Part shown: positions 1-11,327 of the stretch, piece by piece
How the letters are laid out: each line of letters opens with the position of its first letter
Position numbering within the stretch: position 1 is the stretch's first letter
Assembly: GCA_033002965.1 (NCBI GenBank)
Contig: JAURVB010012715.1
Location: 62,001 to 126,000, forward strand
Reading direction: 5' to 3'
Length of the DNA: 64,000 nt
Source: Piper betle
Taxonomy: Eukaryota > Streptophyta > Magnoliopsida > Piperales > Piperaceae
The notes under the pieces: generated by a model
The model's input: the letters and a program-made list of their open reading frames with translations, nothing else
Told to the model about the DNA's origin: nothing
The model's database searches: none
Program-made: the position numbers and the translations under genes

Positions 1-1397
1 GCCCCTGCTAGGAACCTGCATAGTTGGACCAGAAATGGTTCCACTAGGATTTGAACCAAGTGATATATTAGATACATTTGAACTTGGAAGTTGAAAGCCA
101 GGTGTACCACTAGCTACACTGCTAACCAACTGTGATGAGCCTGGCGCCGGAGATGGAGCAACTGGGGTGACTTGGGCCACAGAAGGCCGTATCATTTGCT
201 GACCTGTACTCATGGCTAAAGGTGGTGTTGGACCTCTAAGTCCAGTACTTTGCAACGAATACTGCTGTGCCATAGCACCCCCTTGTGGCACCAGTGGCAC
301 TTGAGAACTTACATTAGCTGCAGGCAGAGACACCAGATTTATTTGAGGAGCAGGGATTTTTGCAACTGCAGGACCAAATAAAGCCGATTTTACAATATCT
401 TGTGTCAATTCCCTCCCACTTTGTGCAACTGTTACAAGCCTAAGTGCATTGAAGAACTCTGAACGGCCCAAGAAGCCACTTCCATTGTCCACAGCAGACC
501 ATACCTACAGATGCAGCAAGTGCACATGATTGTCAGCATTCTACATCTAATAACAATGTAAATGGGAGAACCTTGATAAATTTAAGTCTCTATTATACCA
601 AAACAGAAAAACTTTACAAGTGTTAGAAACCCGTTCATGCACAATCCTTAATTAATAGCATTTTTCTTGAACTAAATCCTTAATTAAATGCTGGCATTTG
701 ATAAATGAAGGTAAAACTGTTAGCATAACTCGAGTAATATAATAGAATAAATCTTATGAAACTTTCTTAACTTGTCTGAGATGTCTTAGTTTAAGTTTGT
801 CCTTTGCTAAGATTTTGGTTCAATTTTACATACTGAAAAACAACACTGAAAATTTGCTTTTTTTGCTGCCAATAAGAGTATACTTCTCCCCTCAGTTCCG
901 TAGAGGTGAGAGAGAGCAAGAGAAGGGCAGACACACATTCTTCCACCTTATTCCAAAACTAAGTAGAAGACAATAAGTATAGTCTAGGGCATATACACAT
1001 CACATCACCAAAATGCCTAAATTCTTAAATGCACCATTCATTTCTGAACAAAGACCCATACCTCTAGTGTCAACAATGGGAAAAGCTCTCTTTGACAAAA
1101 TACCAATCTGAATAAAAAAGAGTTTTGCTAAATTTTACTGCTTCAGAAGTTTCCCTGAGCACATGTTCCATCCAACAGAAACCCGTGTATCGACATTCCA
1201 CATGACAGTGCTGAAAATTTAATAAAATCCAAGTTCAGTAATGAAAATCATCTACTTACACGAGCAAGCACATGCTTGGGCAAGTTAGAGGCTTGGAAGA
1301 AAACAACAGCCTCGTTGCCACTGATCTTTCCATCTCGATCCAAATCTGCGCGCTGGAAGTAGGTCTCAAAAATCTCCATGTTCGGTGGCTGAGCCAT
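1..1397 (-). CDS. EH-domain-containing protein (Pan1/Eps15-like), 5' part only
   Basis: Two coding exons are visible on the minus strand: 1397-1260 (46 codons, starting MAQPPNMEIFETYF) and 504-1, which runs off the window. The intron has a GTAAGT donor at 1259 and an acceptor just before 504. Exon 1 opens an EH domain with an EF-hand loop, DLDRDGKISGNE at residues 18-29, followed by LPKHVLARVW across the splice. Exon 2 completes the domain (FLGRSEFFNALRLV) and passes into a low-complexity Pro/Ser/Gln linker, as in plant AtEH1/AtEH2 proteins. From family knowledge, these bind NPF motifs and serve the TPLATE complex in clathrin-mediated endocytosis at the plasma membrane. The C-terminal half, including any second EH domain and coiled coil, lies outside the window. 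The ATG is chosen because the EH domain starts directly after it. Confidence 0.88.
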
Positions 1398-3420
1398 CTT
1401 GACCACAGATTTTCCTTTCCAAATAACAAAAAAATAAAATAAATAAATAAATATAAAACCTAGCTACCAAAACAATACACAATCAGGAAGGGACTCAATG
1501 AAATATATTCTTGGATCTATGATAGATTAGTACACATAAATAAGTAAATCTCTTCTTGATAGGATAGAGGAATGAAAGAAATTAGGATCGCCGTGAAGGA
1601 ATTCATAGCACGGCTGCTATTAAAAAAATCCGAATTGGATTACTTTTTTACTATAGAACTTGAACTTCCAGGGTAAATTCAATTTATTATTATTTTCCTG
1701 AGCTGTATTTAGAAATTCAAATGTCTATCTGCCACAGTCTTCCAAAGATATACAAATATGTACCTCGACAGAGCTTCTAACTTCGCAAGCAATCAAATCT
1801 CACATTGCTAGGTTATAAACAACTGTTTCACTACTCAATCTGGCATGCACAAGAAAAATCAGAATGTGTCATCAACAAATCACTCTTATCCATATAAATT
1901 ACAGCTGAAACAACAACTTCAAGTATCAAAAAAAAAAAAACACACTATAACTAGTTTTGGATCACAAAATTGACCACAGTCCTAATATTAAAGGACAGAA
2001 AGAGAGAAGGTACACCCCATCAACAGTTTCACTATTTTCACCACAGATTACAACTGAAAAAAACAATTTCAAAAAAAAAAAAATGATCTTATCCACGGTG
2101 CTGCCAAAACCGTTTCAAATCACATTCAAACTTAAATGGCACGAAAAAAGACAATGAACACAATGTCAACATTCTCACTTCCATCAGCACAAATCACAAC
2201 TGAAAAAACAAATGGCAACAGCAGAAAGCCTGACCTTGATCGAAAACACTTCCAAAATCACACAATCACTTTGATCACTATAAATTACAACTGAAAACAA
2301 CCATTTCCACTACGAAAAACCTTTTTTTGCCAAAACCACATCCAGAATCTCTTCGAAACACTAAGTGGACCTAATTTCAATCTTCAACGACAAAATTACA
2401 CCATGTCAAACACACTCATTCTGAAACATGACTTTTGATCCACAGCAACTCCAAATTCACTTTCGATCTAATTTAACCCCAATTTTAAAACTTCCATTAG
2501 TGAAAAAGAACAGGGTACACAATGTCTAACCTATCACTATTATCACCAAAAATCATAACCAAATCGACGATTTCAGGGACCAAAAAACCTATCTTTAATT
2601 CATAGAACCCTGCTTCAAACCAATCCCCATTTCTCAACGGCGGGAAATGGTGAAGTTGCCCTGGAAAAATCGCAAAACAACCTCATCCAAATATCAACGA
2701 CGACAAACAAATATCAATCGAGCAGGATCTTCAAAAGATACACAAGGCAACAATTGAAGCAACTCCGAATTCGCTTCCAATCCCGAATCCCACCCAATTT
2801 CAAACTTCAATTGAGGAAAAAATAGAACAGGGCATACAATGTCTAGCCTATCACTATTATCACCGAAAATCGCAGCCGAATCAACAACTTCAACGGCAAG
2901 GAACCGATTTTTAATCCGCAAAGCCCCCGATTTCGCTTCGAACCACTAAATTGATCCTCATTTCCATCTCCGATGGCGGGAAACGGAAGGCGCAGAGGAG
3001 AAATCACAAGAAAGATAACAACAACAAAGAACAAATATCAGTCAAGCGAGATCTTCAAAGGGCACAAAACGACGTCAATTGGAGCAGCTCGATCAAGCAT
3101 TTCAACTCCCCACCCAAGCAAATTTCGCACCAATTCCAACAATTCGCAACACGATGCCATCGCCATCACCAGCATCACCATGAATCACAGCTGAAAAAGG
3201 AAGAATTCGAAGGGTAGGGACCTGATTTTTGGATCCACGGCGCCTCCAAACTCGCTACCAATCACCAAATCGATCTGATTTCAATCATCCGCAGCAGAGC
3301 AAAAGAGATGTTAGGGGTGAAATCGCGCCGGGGAGGACCCGGTGGTTCGCCGGAGGGGGCGGCGGCGGCAGTGGCGGCGAATCGGGCGGTGGACTCGGCG
3401 GAGTCGTCTAAATCAGAGTG
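1398..3420 (-). other. 5' leader and probable 5'-UTR intron of the EH-domain gene
   Basis: This 2-kb stretch lies upstream of the EH start codon on the minus strand and has no convincing open frame. Its far end (about 3290-3410) is GC-rich with GGC/GCC runs, typical of a plant transcription start and first exon. The rest is AT-rich and largely built from degenerate tandem repeats. I infer a 5'-UTR exon near 3400 and one or more leader introns, but could not settle the splice sites. Confidence 0.45.
1880..3300. repeat. Degenerate tandem repeats (about 320-bp period) in the EH-gene leader
   Basis: The block at 2513-2577 (CTATCACTATTATCACC and its surroundings) recurs almost unchanged at 2831-2896. 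The block at 2689-2765 recurs at 3014-3092. A third block, TCCAAATTCACTTTCGATC at 2449, has relatives near 2766 and 3246. Offsets are about 318-326 bp. Short relatives of the core 'TTACAACTGAAAA' occur at about 1901, 2048, 2196, 2285 and 3186, so older copies probably extend leftward. Confidence 0.7.
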
Positions 3421-3462
3421 TCCGACTTAGAATGAATGAAAGGGCAAAATAGTAAAGAAAAA

Positions 3463-3997
3463 CCAATTTTTGCTAATCGAGCGAGGTTCGCCTTGGCTTC
3501 GCCTCCGCAGTTCGAACTCACAACCGAGTCTGACTCGGTCAAATTTAATTCGAACTCGGCTATAGTTCGAACTCTCTCAACTTTATAAAATAATATAATA
3601 ATATAATTTTTATATTATATTATATTTATTTATTTAGTTATTTATTTATTTATTTATATAATATAATAATAAAGAAATAAGATAGTTAAAATAGTAAGTA
3701 TTTAATCTATATTAATTATATTTTTTTAAGTGAAATACTTTTGACTTTTAATCGAGGCCGGTTTTGAGCTCACGAACAAGCCTAGATTCGAGCTCGAAAA
3801 AATTAAACAGTCTAAGTGTATTCGAGTTGGAGTCGAGTTCGAACAGATAAAAGATATTCGAGTCAAATTCGAACATGTATCTTCAAAACTCGTTCGATCT
3901 CGAGTCAAATTCGAACAAGTTTCGTAACTATTTGAGCCGAGTCCAAATACAAATTGAGCTCGACTCGCTCGCTCGATTAGCACCACTTGCCAATTTT
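3463..3997. mobile_element. hAT-type MITE (519 bp) with 8-bp target duplication
   Basis: CCAATTTT occurs at 3463-3470 and again at 3990-3997, an 8-bp target-site duplication. The enclosed element begins TGCTAATCGAGCGAG and ends CTCGCTCGATTAGCACCACTTG, giving a perfect 14-bp inverted repeat (3472-3485 and 3968-3981). The left end seems about 7 bp shorter than the right. The interior is rich in TCGAG/CTCGA words and has no coding capacity. An 8-bp duplication fits the hAT superfamily. Confidence 0.85.
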
Positions 3998-5060
3998 ATA
4001 TCAACTTTTATTTATTTGTAAAGAGACGTCAGATATTTGCTATAATAATATCTTCTGATGTCTTCCAAATGAATTTTAAATTTTAAAATAAAATTTATTT
4101 TTAAAAAAATGATAACGAATTATTTTTTTTAATAAAATTCTTATATTTTGATGAAGTATATCTCATTATTTTCATTCAATTATTCTAAAAAGATCAATAT
4201 TATATAAATTTAATTATATTTGAAATGAAATTACTAAATCATCAATTATCTCTTTTCACGAACGACACTGTACATATATAAAATGCATTAAATTACTGTA
4301 TTTTATTTTAAAAAATATTTATCTTTGTATTATACAAAGTATATGTATAAAGATAATGCTTAGTATCTTAGCAATGGGTATAAAAATATCATTAAGTTGA
4401 AAAGTTCAATATTTATCAGGTAGCTGTATTTTTTTGTGACTTGAACAAACTACACTTATTATTTAACTATTTTTGTAATTTAAGAGTTTATATTAAGAAT
4501 GTAGATAATACAAGCATGTCAATAGTTGTTTATACTATTTTTCATGTATAAAATGATGGGCAAAAAAGAAAAAATTAAAGCGCATTGTTTTGAAGCTATA
4601 TATTCTCAAAGTATAACGTGGTAATGATAATGAATAAAAAACGTATTTGGTTGTCAAATTATAAACTAGTAGATGTTCTTTCTAAAAGGTCTTTACAAAA
4701 TATTAGAGAAAAAAAGGTCGAGCATTATTTATTTATTTTTAATGATCGTCTTTTTTGTTTCTTTCTTGTTAAATATAATTTTATCACCTATACTACTTTT
4801 GTAATGAATCAAAAAATATAATAAAATATTTTAAAGATTTCGTATAAAATTTTTATTGCTACCAAACGCGCTCTTATACTAAATTATTTATTTTACATAC
4901 CCTAAGCTTTGCAAATTCTCAACTGCAAAAAAAAAATGTTGCAAATTATTAAAAAAAAAAATCCCAGATTATGGATTCTATTTCTCACGTCTAAATTTTA
5001 GTTTATTTTTTAAAGATTAAATAACAAAGTTTATTTTCACAAAAAAAAACTAAGATCAAC
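3998..5060. other. AT-rich intergenic spacer
   Basis: No open frame of interest, RNA gene or complete element was recognised. The sequence is A/T-rich with poly-A runs and forms the far upstream region of the XCT gene. Confidence 0.6.
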
Positions 5061-5084
5061 CTGCTATTGCCTATTGGGCTGCAA

Positions 5085-5147
5085 CAATTTCACAGTCCAG
5101 GATGGGCCTCCATAATCTTAATAGGCCCAACAACAAAGCCCAACATA
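5085..5147 (+). promoter_or_regulatory. Cluster of site II-like GGCCCA/GGGCC motifs upstream of XCT
   Basis: GGGCC or GGCCCA/GCCCA words occur near 5104, 5122 and 5137, within 200 bp of the XCT start codon. In plants such site II elements, bound by TCP factors, are typical of housekeeping promoters. The role here is inferred from motif and position only. Confidence 0.4.
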
Positions 5148-5226
5148 TATGAAACTTCTTCCCCCGGCGTGCCTGGGGTTTTCTTTTCTACTGGACGGCA
5201 TCGGACTTTTCGGCGGCGGCGGAGCT

Positions 5227-5278
5227 TTGTCCGGCGAGGGAGCGGGGGAGCGTTGTCCGGCGAGGGAGCGGCGGAGCG
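5227..5278 (+). repeat. 26-bp tandem duplication in the XCT 5' leader
   Basis: The segment TTGTCCGGCGAGGGAGCG plus a GGAG tail occurs twice in a row, the second copy ending at the base before the XCT start codon. The copies differ by one or two bases. It raises leader GC content and could affect translation. Confidence 0.75.
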
Positions 5279-8200
5279 ATGGCGGGGATGGGAGACGGGT
5301 ACGTGGGCACGGCCCAGGACGCCGTGAGGATCAGGCGACTCGAGAAGCAGCGGGAGGCGGAGCGTCGCAAAATCCAGGAGCTCAAGAACAAGTCTGCCTC
5401 CGCCGGCGGGCATGCCGGCCTTCTCCAGTTCGGCTCAGGCTCGTCCGAGGTCGGTCTTCGTCTCTTGTCGTGATTTTTTTTATCCTGTTTCCTCTTTTTT
5501 CAGAGGTTCATGTGATAAAGTCGACTGTTTGGCCTAATAATTGTTGATGTATTTTGTCATTCTATGGTATAGTTCTTGTTGAATTATTGTGTTGGCTGTG
5601 AGTGCGAAAAAAATGACTGCTTGCTTGTTTTACTGATTTATTTTGGTTGTTTGTTCTTAGTTGGACGAGTTCTTGACCAACGTTGATAAATTTTGTATTC
5701 CTGACGTACGTTTTTTTTAAAAAATTTTTTTGATCGTGTTTGTGGTACGTCCGAAAAATGATTTTTTTTCATTATCAAATTGAATTTTGTGTTTTTTATT
5801 ATGTGATTGACATATGGGTTGATTAATTTCGTATCCCTGCAGGTGTGATAGTCATTCGATGCTCGTTATACAAAAAACGTTTGCTATGCTGTTTTTCTTT
5901 TTTCTTTTATTATTCTCAGTGTTGGGTAGCCTTTGTTTCCATCATAATGATGAATGATTTTAAATATTTCTTAACCATGTGGTGCTATGACTCATTCAAT
6001 CCTGATTTTGCTGAAATGTTTTTTTTCTTTTGCTCACTTTTAGTTTGACTTGTTTGTTGAGATAATTATGCTGTTATCTTCATTTGATATCTCCTTCTCC
6101 AACGCAAATCTTTTTTTCACATGTTGAAGATGAATATTTGGCGTGTTTGTTGATTGAATTTGTATCTCTGTGCTTCATGTTTGTTTTTGTTGTACATACA
6201 ACAATGATGATTTCCCCCTTGAATCAGACATTTGTTGGCCTATCAATGAACAAGAATACAACTTGACTATTTTTTTAGCACAAGGCATATGTTCTGAGCA
6301 AATTACAACTCCATTAGATCTAGAACCGTGTCCTTTTTGATGACAGTTAAAATGGTTAGTCCTGAAACAATAATTATTTTTAATTTTTTTCATGAATCGG
6401 TTTATTGATTGATGTTTAATGCTGATGATAATATGATGGTTGGATGCTGGTTCTGGTTTTGCATATTGAATTGACCCCTATAGTTGTTAAGATGCAAAAA
6501 ATTGGAAGCTTGCCGGCAATACTTGGTAATTATGTTATTATATTATTATCTTATTTATAGACACAAGGATAATAATTATATTTCAAATTCGATGAGATTT
6601 TTAATTCGCTAAATGCTAGGAACTGCCTAACAAACAGGTAACAGCCAGAGATTTTAAGCCACATACCACAATAATAGGTCAACATGTTGACAACATCTTC
6701 AACAGTAGTGTTATTGTCATTGAATGCTTGTTTTAGTTTCACATGATAAAAACTGAATGCTTCCTTCTTTTTTAATTTGACCTATTTGTTGATTTTTTTT
6801 ATCCTTGTGCTATTATCATTTTTCGATATCTGTTTCACTTTTTACATATTAAAAATGAATTCTTGATGTTTTTTTTATTTGATGAATTTGCTGATCAATA
6901 TTATTTCCTGATTGCTGTTATTGTACAGATTCTTGAAACTGCATTTAAAAAAGAAACTGTTGGTCTGGTCACCAGAGAGCAGTATGTCGAAAAGGTATGT
7001 ATTTTATCATGACCTTTTTATTCATTCTTTGGGGTTAGCTAGTATTAATCCATGTGTACAATTCTACGATGGTTAGAGGGAGAACATTAAAACAAAAATT
7101 GAAGAGGAAGAAAAGGAGAAACTTCAGAAATTGCAGCAAGAGTATGTGGAATGTTTGAGGGCATTTTTGTCTTTCTATTTTATGAACAATAGTCAAATTT
7201 GTTATTTATGCCTTCCAACCTCTATGGAGCTTTTAGGGAAGAGGAACTTCAATTGCAAAAGCGAAAAAAGAGGAAATTGAAAGGGAATTCACGCTTATCA
7301 TTTGCAGATGATGTAGAAAATGGAAGTGATGAGGAAGAAGCTGATACAAGTAAGCATTCTTTATTTCCTTGATAGGACTGTTCTTCATCTTTTCTCAGTA
7401 TTGATTGTTTTAACCTACAGATTCTACAACTTTTTTTTTGAAGATGTATTGGTTTGTTTATGTTTGATCTGTAGATACTGTATCGAATTGTTAGTTGGTA
7501 TGGTTGTTATTATTGGATTAGTTGCGTTAAGGATAATTAATTATCCTTATGAGCTCTGGCGTGGGTGTGGGTCCAATGGTTCATGTTTGGTACGCAATAG
7601 ACAGGTTTCTTTATAAACTCACTACTCGTGAGTAAATCAATTTGTGCAGCAAATTTTTAATGAGACAAGATGACCTTTCCTCTGATTTTGGCCTCTAGCT
7701 CTATGCCCTAGTCTTAATAGCTATAGAGAAGAACTTACCGTTAATAATAGATCAATTACAGGACGACTCGGTCGGAGTCTGTAAAAAAAACTCAAAACTT
7801 ATCAGAGTTTATTTTTTAGTCCCTAAGGTATGGTTCAACACAATCTATTACTCAGTTGTGGCAATTTTAGCTGGAGATGCCCTGGTAATCGCTATCAATG
7901 ACTTAAAATGATTTTTAATGCAAAAATAAGAATTTATGGTCAACTTGTGAGCTTCTCTTGTACATAAAAATTAAACCATAAACGAAAATATGTCTTGTGT
8001 ATTCGTGTTTAATAACTCAGATGAAATGAATCTTTGTTTGTCCTTCTAATGTGTAAATATGTTTGTACAGGTATTCAAGGGCGGAAGAAGATTGGTCAGG
8101 GAAAACTCAGAAAGGACCCAACAGTGGAGACAAGCTTTTTACCTGACAGGTATTGTATTTTTCTATTGGGTTTTTCCTATTTCATCTATAATTTGTATGG

Positions 8201-9493
8201 ACTTTAATCTGTTGTGTTAGGGGCGCTGAGGATAATCTTACAGTGAGCGAGAAGCGGAGGAACAAGTCGAGAGAGAGCGCTTGCGAAAACAGTGGCTTCA
8301 AGAGCAGCAGCAGATACGAAGTATGTTTTTACACCTCTAAAATTGCAATTGTGAATATTTTAGAATGTTGCTTCAACTATGTAACTTATTATACCAGTTG
8401 TTTATATCCTATATGTGGACTGCAATGCTTTTATTCTGAAGAGATCTGCTGCTTTACCTTTTTTTTTCTTTTTTATTTTTTAGGTGAACCTCTGGAAATC
8501 ACTTACAGCTACTGGGATGGTACTGGCCACAGGAGGGTGATTCAGGCTAGTAAATTAGTTTAACTGAATCCTCCATTTCTGCAAATGAGGTATTTCTCTG
8601 TACCGGGTTCATGGGCTTTTGATTGTTCAGGCCAGAAAAGGTGATAAAATTGGAGAATTCCTCCGGGCAGTTCAGCAGCAGCTTGCGCCTGAATTTCGAG
8701 AGATTCGAACAACATCAGTTGAAAACTTACTTTATGTAAAGGAGGATTTAATCATCCCTCATGTGAGTTTTATTAGTTTTGTTTGCGAGGTTTACTTAAA
8801 ACACTTCAAAATTTATTGTCTTTGGACTGATGTAATTTCTGTTGCTTGGTTTTTTATGGAGTCCAGCAACATAGTTTCTATGAGCTGATAGTGAACAAGG
8901 CTAGGGGTAAAAGTGGACCGGTACGATTTTGCACTTTTTCTTCCAGTCTTCTCTTATTAATAAGCAAATAATGTTCTAATTTGTGAGAACTTCCACGAAG
9001 AAAAAATTTCCAATGCAAGCCCTGTGAGCTAAATAATAAATTGTGGTATTTTTTGTTTCTTTTCCTTCTTAGTTGCTTTAAAACAAATCCGGTTTGTTTT
9101 TTCCAGCTTTTTCATTTTGATGTACACGAGGATGTGCGCACAATTGCAGATGCAACAATTGAGAAAGATGAGGTACTTTATGCAAAACTGAGATTTTTTG
9201 CCATACAAGTTTCAGTTAACTCAAGTATGGCAATCTAATATCTTGCTAATTGTATTTGCCCTTGCAGTCACATGCTGGAAAGGTGGTGGAGAGGCATTGG
9301 TATGAGAAAAACAAGCATATTTTCCCTGCATCCCGATGGGAGGTATACTCGCAGATACTATTAAGATTCCATCTTTTGTCATATTATTTGAAATGTGGTA
9401 TAGTTCACTTTTGTTTTTCTTTATATTTTACTGCTGCTGCAGATATATGATCCAAACAAGAAGTGGGAGCGTTACACCATCCATGGGGATTAG
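5279..9493 (+). CDS. XCT: XAP5 CIRCADIAN TIMEKEEPER (FAM50/XAP5 family), complete gene
   Basis: Twelve coding exons: 5279-5449, 6929-6994, 7077-7141, 7237-7349, 8071-8149, 8244-8320, 8484-8545, 8631-8762, 8867-8920, 9107-9172, 9268-9342 and 9443-9493. Phases agree throughout and give 336 aa, about the length of Arabidopsis XCT. The N-terminus ([20 protein letters not shown]) and the charged coiled-coil region of exons 1-6 are followed by the XAP5 domain, with [37 protein letters not shown] and the C-terminal [11 protein letters not shown]. The family is nuclear; in plants it acts in light and clock regulation and small-RNA/splicing pathways. All introns have GT-AG ends except the one after exon 7, where only a GC donor (CAG/GCTAGT at 8546) keeps the frame. 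Intron 1 (1.5 kb) contains diverged internal duplications. Confidence 0.95.
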
Positions 9494-9781
9494 GCTTACG
9501 CAGAGCACTGATATGCCGGGGGTCTGGATTACCTAGCTTGCTTTTTTTAATTTGTTTTAATTAACTCAAATATCATCATGAAGAACTGTGGTTTTAACTC
9601 TTAAATGAAGAACTGTGGTTTTTATTTGTTATAATATGCTGTGGTTTCAACTCTTAAATGAAGAACTGTATTTTCAAGGCTTGCCCGTGTCTATTGCAGT
9701 TTTCGACATTGACCGTACCCAGTCATTCATTTCTTTCTTTTTTTTCCTGCCCTTAAGCTTGCAACAAGATTTTGCATACAT

Positions 9782-10455
9782 GGGCTTGGCAGAGATGCGT
9801 AACTCGGCCGATTCTACTCGGAGTCGGCCGATTTAAATCGGATCGACAGCAATCCAATTTAAAAAACAACGTGAATCGGCTAGGCTCGAATCGATTTGTA
9901 AATCGGCCGATTTTGGATTTTGGTCGGCGGGGAGGCGGCAAGGGCAGCAACGGGCGATCGGGGGGCAACCTGGGGCAACGGCGGCGTGGGACGGGGCGGC
10001 GAGGCGGGGCGGGGAGAGCTACGAGGGTGGCTTTGGGGCAGAAGGCGAGGAGGGGGGGGAGGGACATGGCAATAGGATGGCGAGGGCAGCGACGAGGCGG
10101 GACAGGGGGCGAGGGGGGAGACAACAATGGCGGCCATCGGGGGAGGGGGAGAACGAAGGATGAAATATAAGTGACATTCTCGTAATCAAAAGTTGACTCG
10201 ATTCCGACTCGAGTCAAAAATAATAACTAATTCCAAATAATTTAGAAAAAATTCAAAAAATATGAAAAAATATCCTAAAATATAATATATATTATAACAT
10301 AAAAATTACAGAATGATATATTCTATACTAATAACCTATTAATTTTGATTAAGTTAAAATTTTTGTATATGACCGATTCAGGTCGATTTAACTGAACTGA
10401 TTCCTATCCGATTTAAACCGATTCCGAATCCGATTTTTTCAACCACGGGGCTTGG
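9782..10455. mobile_element. Non-autonomous hAT element A (658 bp)
   Basis: GGGCTTGG at 9782-9789 repeats at 10448-10455 (8-bp target duplication) just downstream of XCT. The ends are rich in CGGCCGATT / AATCGG words in inverted orientation. The interior has a GC-rich part (9920-10150) and an AT-rich part (10171-10340) that resembles a block inside the solo LTRs of this window. No transposase is encoded; long open frames here reflect GC-rich low complexity. Confidence 0.8.
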
Positions 10456-11327
10456 TGTTATCAATTTAGTTGTAAAATAAATTTGTCGTTTGGTGCAAAA
10501 TTCATCGCCTCTGCCTCCGGTAGTAGTTGGGATAGTGTGCTTGTGATGATCGTGGATTGATTTTGTATAATCCACTAATCATCTTATACAAGTTTCTAGT
10601 GAACTTACTAGACAAAATGACAGATATTTAATTATATGACTATCATTCGATTTCAAAATTATTAAGAAAATTATCATGAAATAGGCTGCTGAAAATAATA
10701 GAAACGGAGATAGAAAGTAAGCTCAAATTCTATTCATGCCTATTAGTGAGTTTCACTTGAACCCTGAAGCAAGTAAACTAAGTTTTAAGTTAATTACGCT
10801 CGGGTCTTACTTTCTTTCTCTGGCTCAAGGGGGAAGACCCAGCAAACTGTAATTTAAGACGAAAAAATATATATAATTCTCCTGGAGGGAAAAATTAATT
10901 AATTACACTTAAAATTTAATTCCATTATAAGTGTAATGAATTCTACTCAAAATTTAAGACATGCGAATTGACTTTAAAGTCAACTTCTTTTTTAAGTCCT
11001 TTAAGTTGATCAAACTTAAAGGCTCCATGAGCCCTAATTTAAGCAATGCAAAATTTAAAACATTATTTTAATTTAGAATACGATCAATATAAATCAATAA
11101 ATAAATATAAATCAACCATTTTTTTTCATTTAAAAAACTATTCGAACCAAATAAAATTCCATTTTTTTTTCAAAAGCATAAATTTTCGACTTGATTAACG
11201 CAATATAATCACCTTTCACTTTAGGGTCTTAGATGGGCCCAATTTTACCAAAATAGCCCTCACATTTGCAAAGGGTTTCCACCTGAGTATGCACATTTCC
11301 TCTTCCAAACCTTCTCCGTCGGTGGCC
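10456..11327. other. Intergenic spacer and TRAP-alpha promoter/leader
   Basis: AT-rich sequence without a gene. A palindromic TGGGCCCA motif at 11234-11241, about 90 bp before the TRAP-alpha start codon, is a plausible site II-type promoter element. The leader from about 11260 is pyrimidine-rich. No clear TATA box was seen. Confidence 0.5.

Noticed and set aside
3471..3989. Considered as gene B/EH-related coding sequence because of open minus frames
   Set aside because: An 8-bp target duplication and inverted termini show it is a MITE.
9753..10217. Proline-rich 154-codon frame downstream of XCT
   Set aside because: It lies inside hAT element A, whose GC-rich filler opens frames on both strands.
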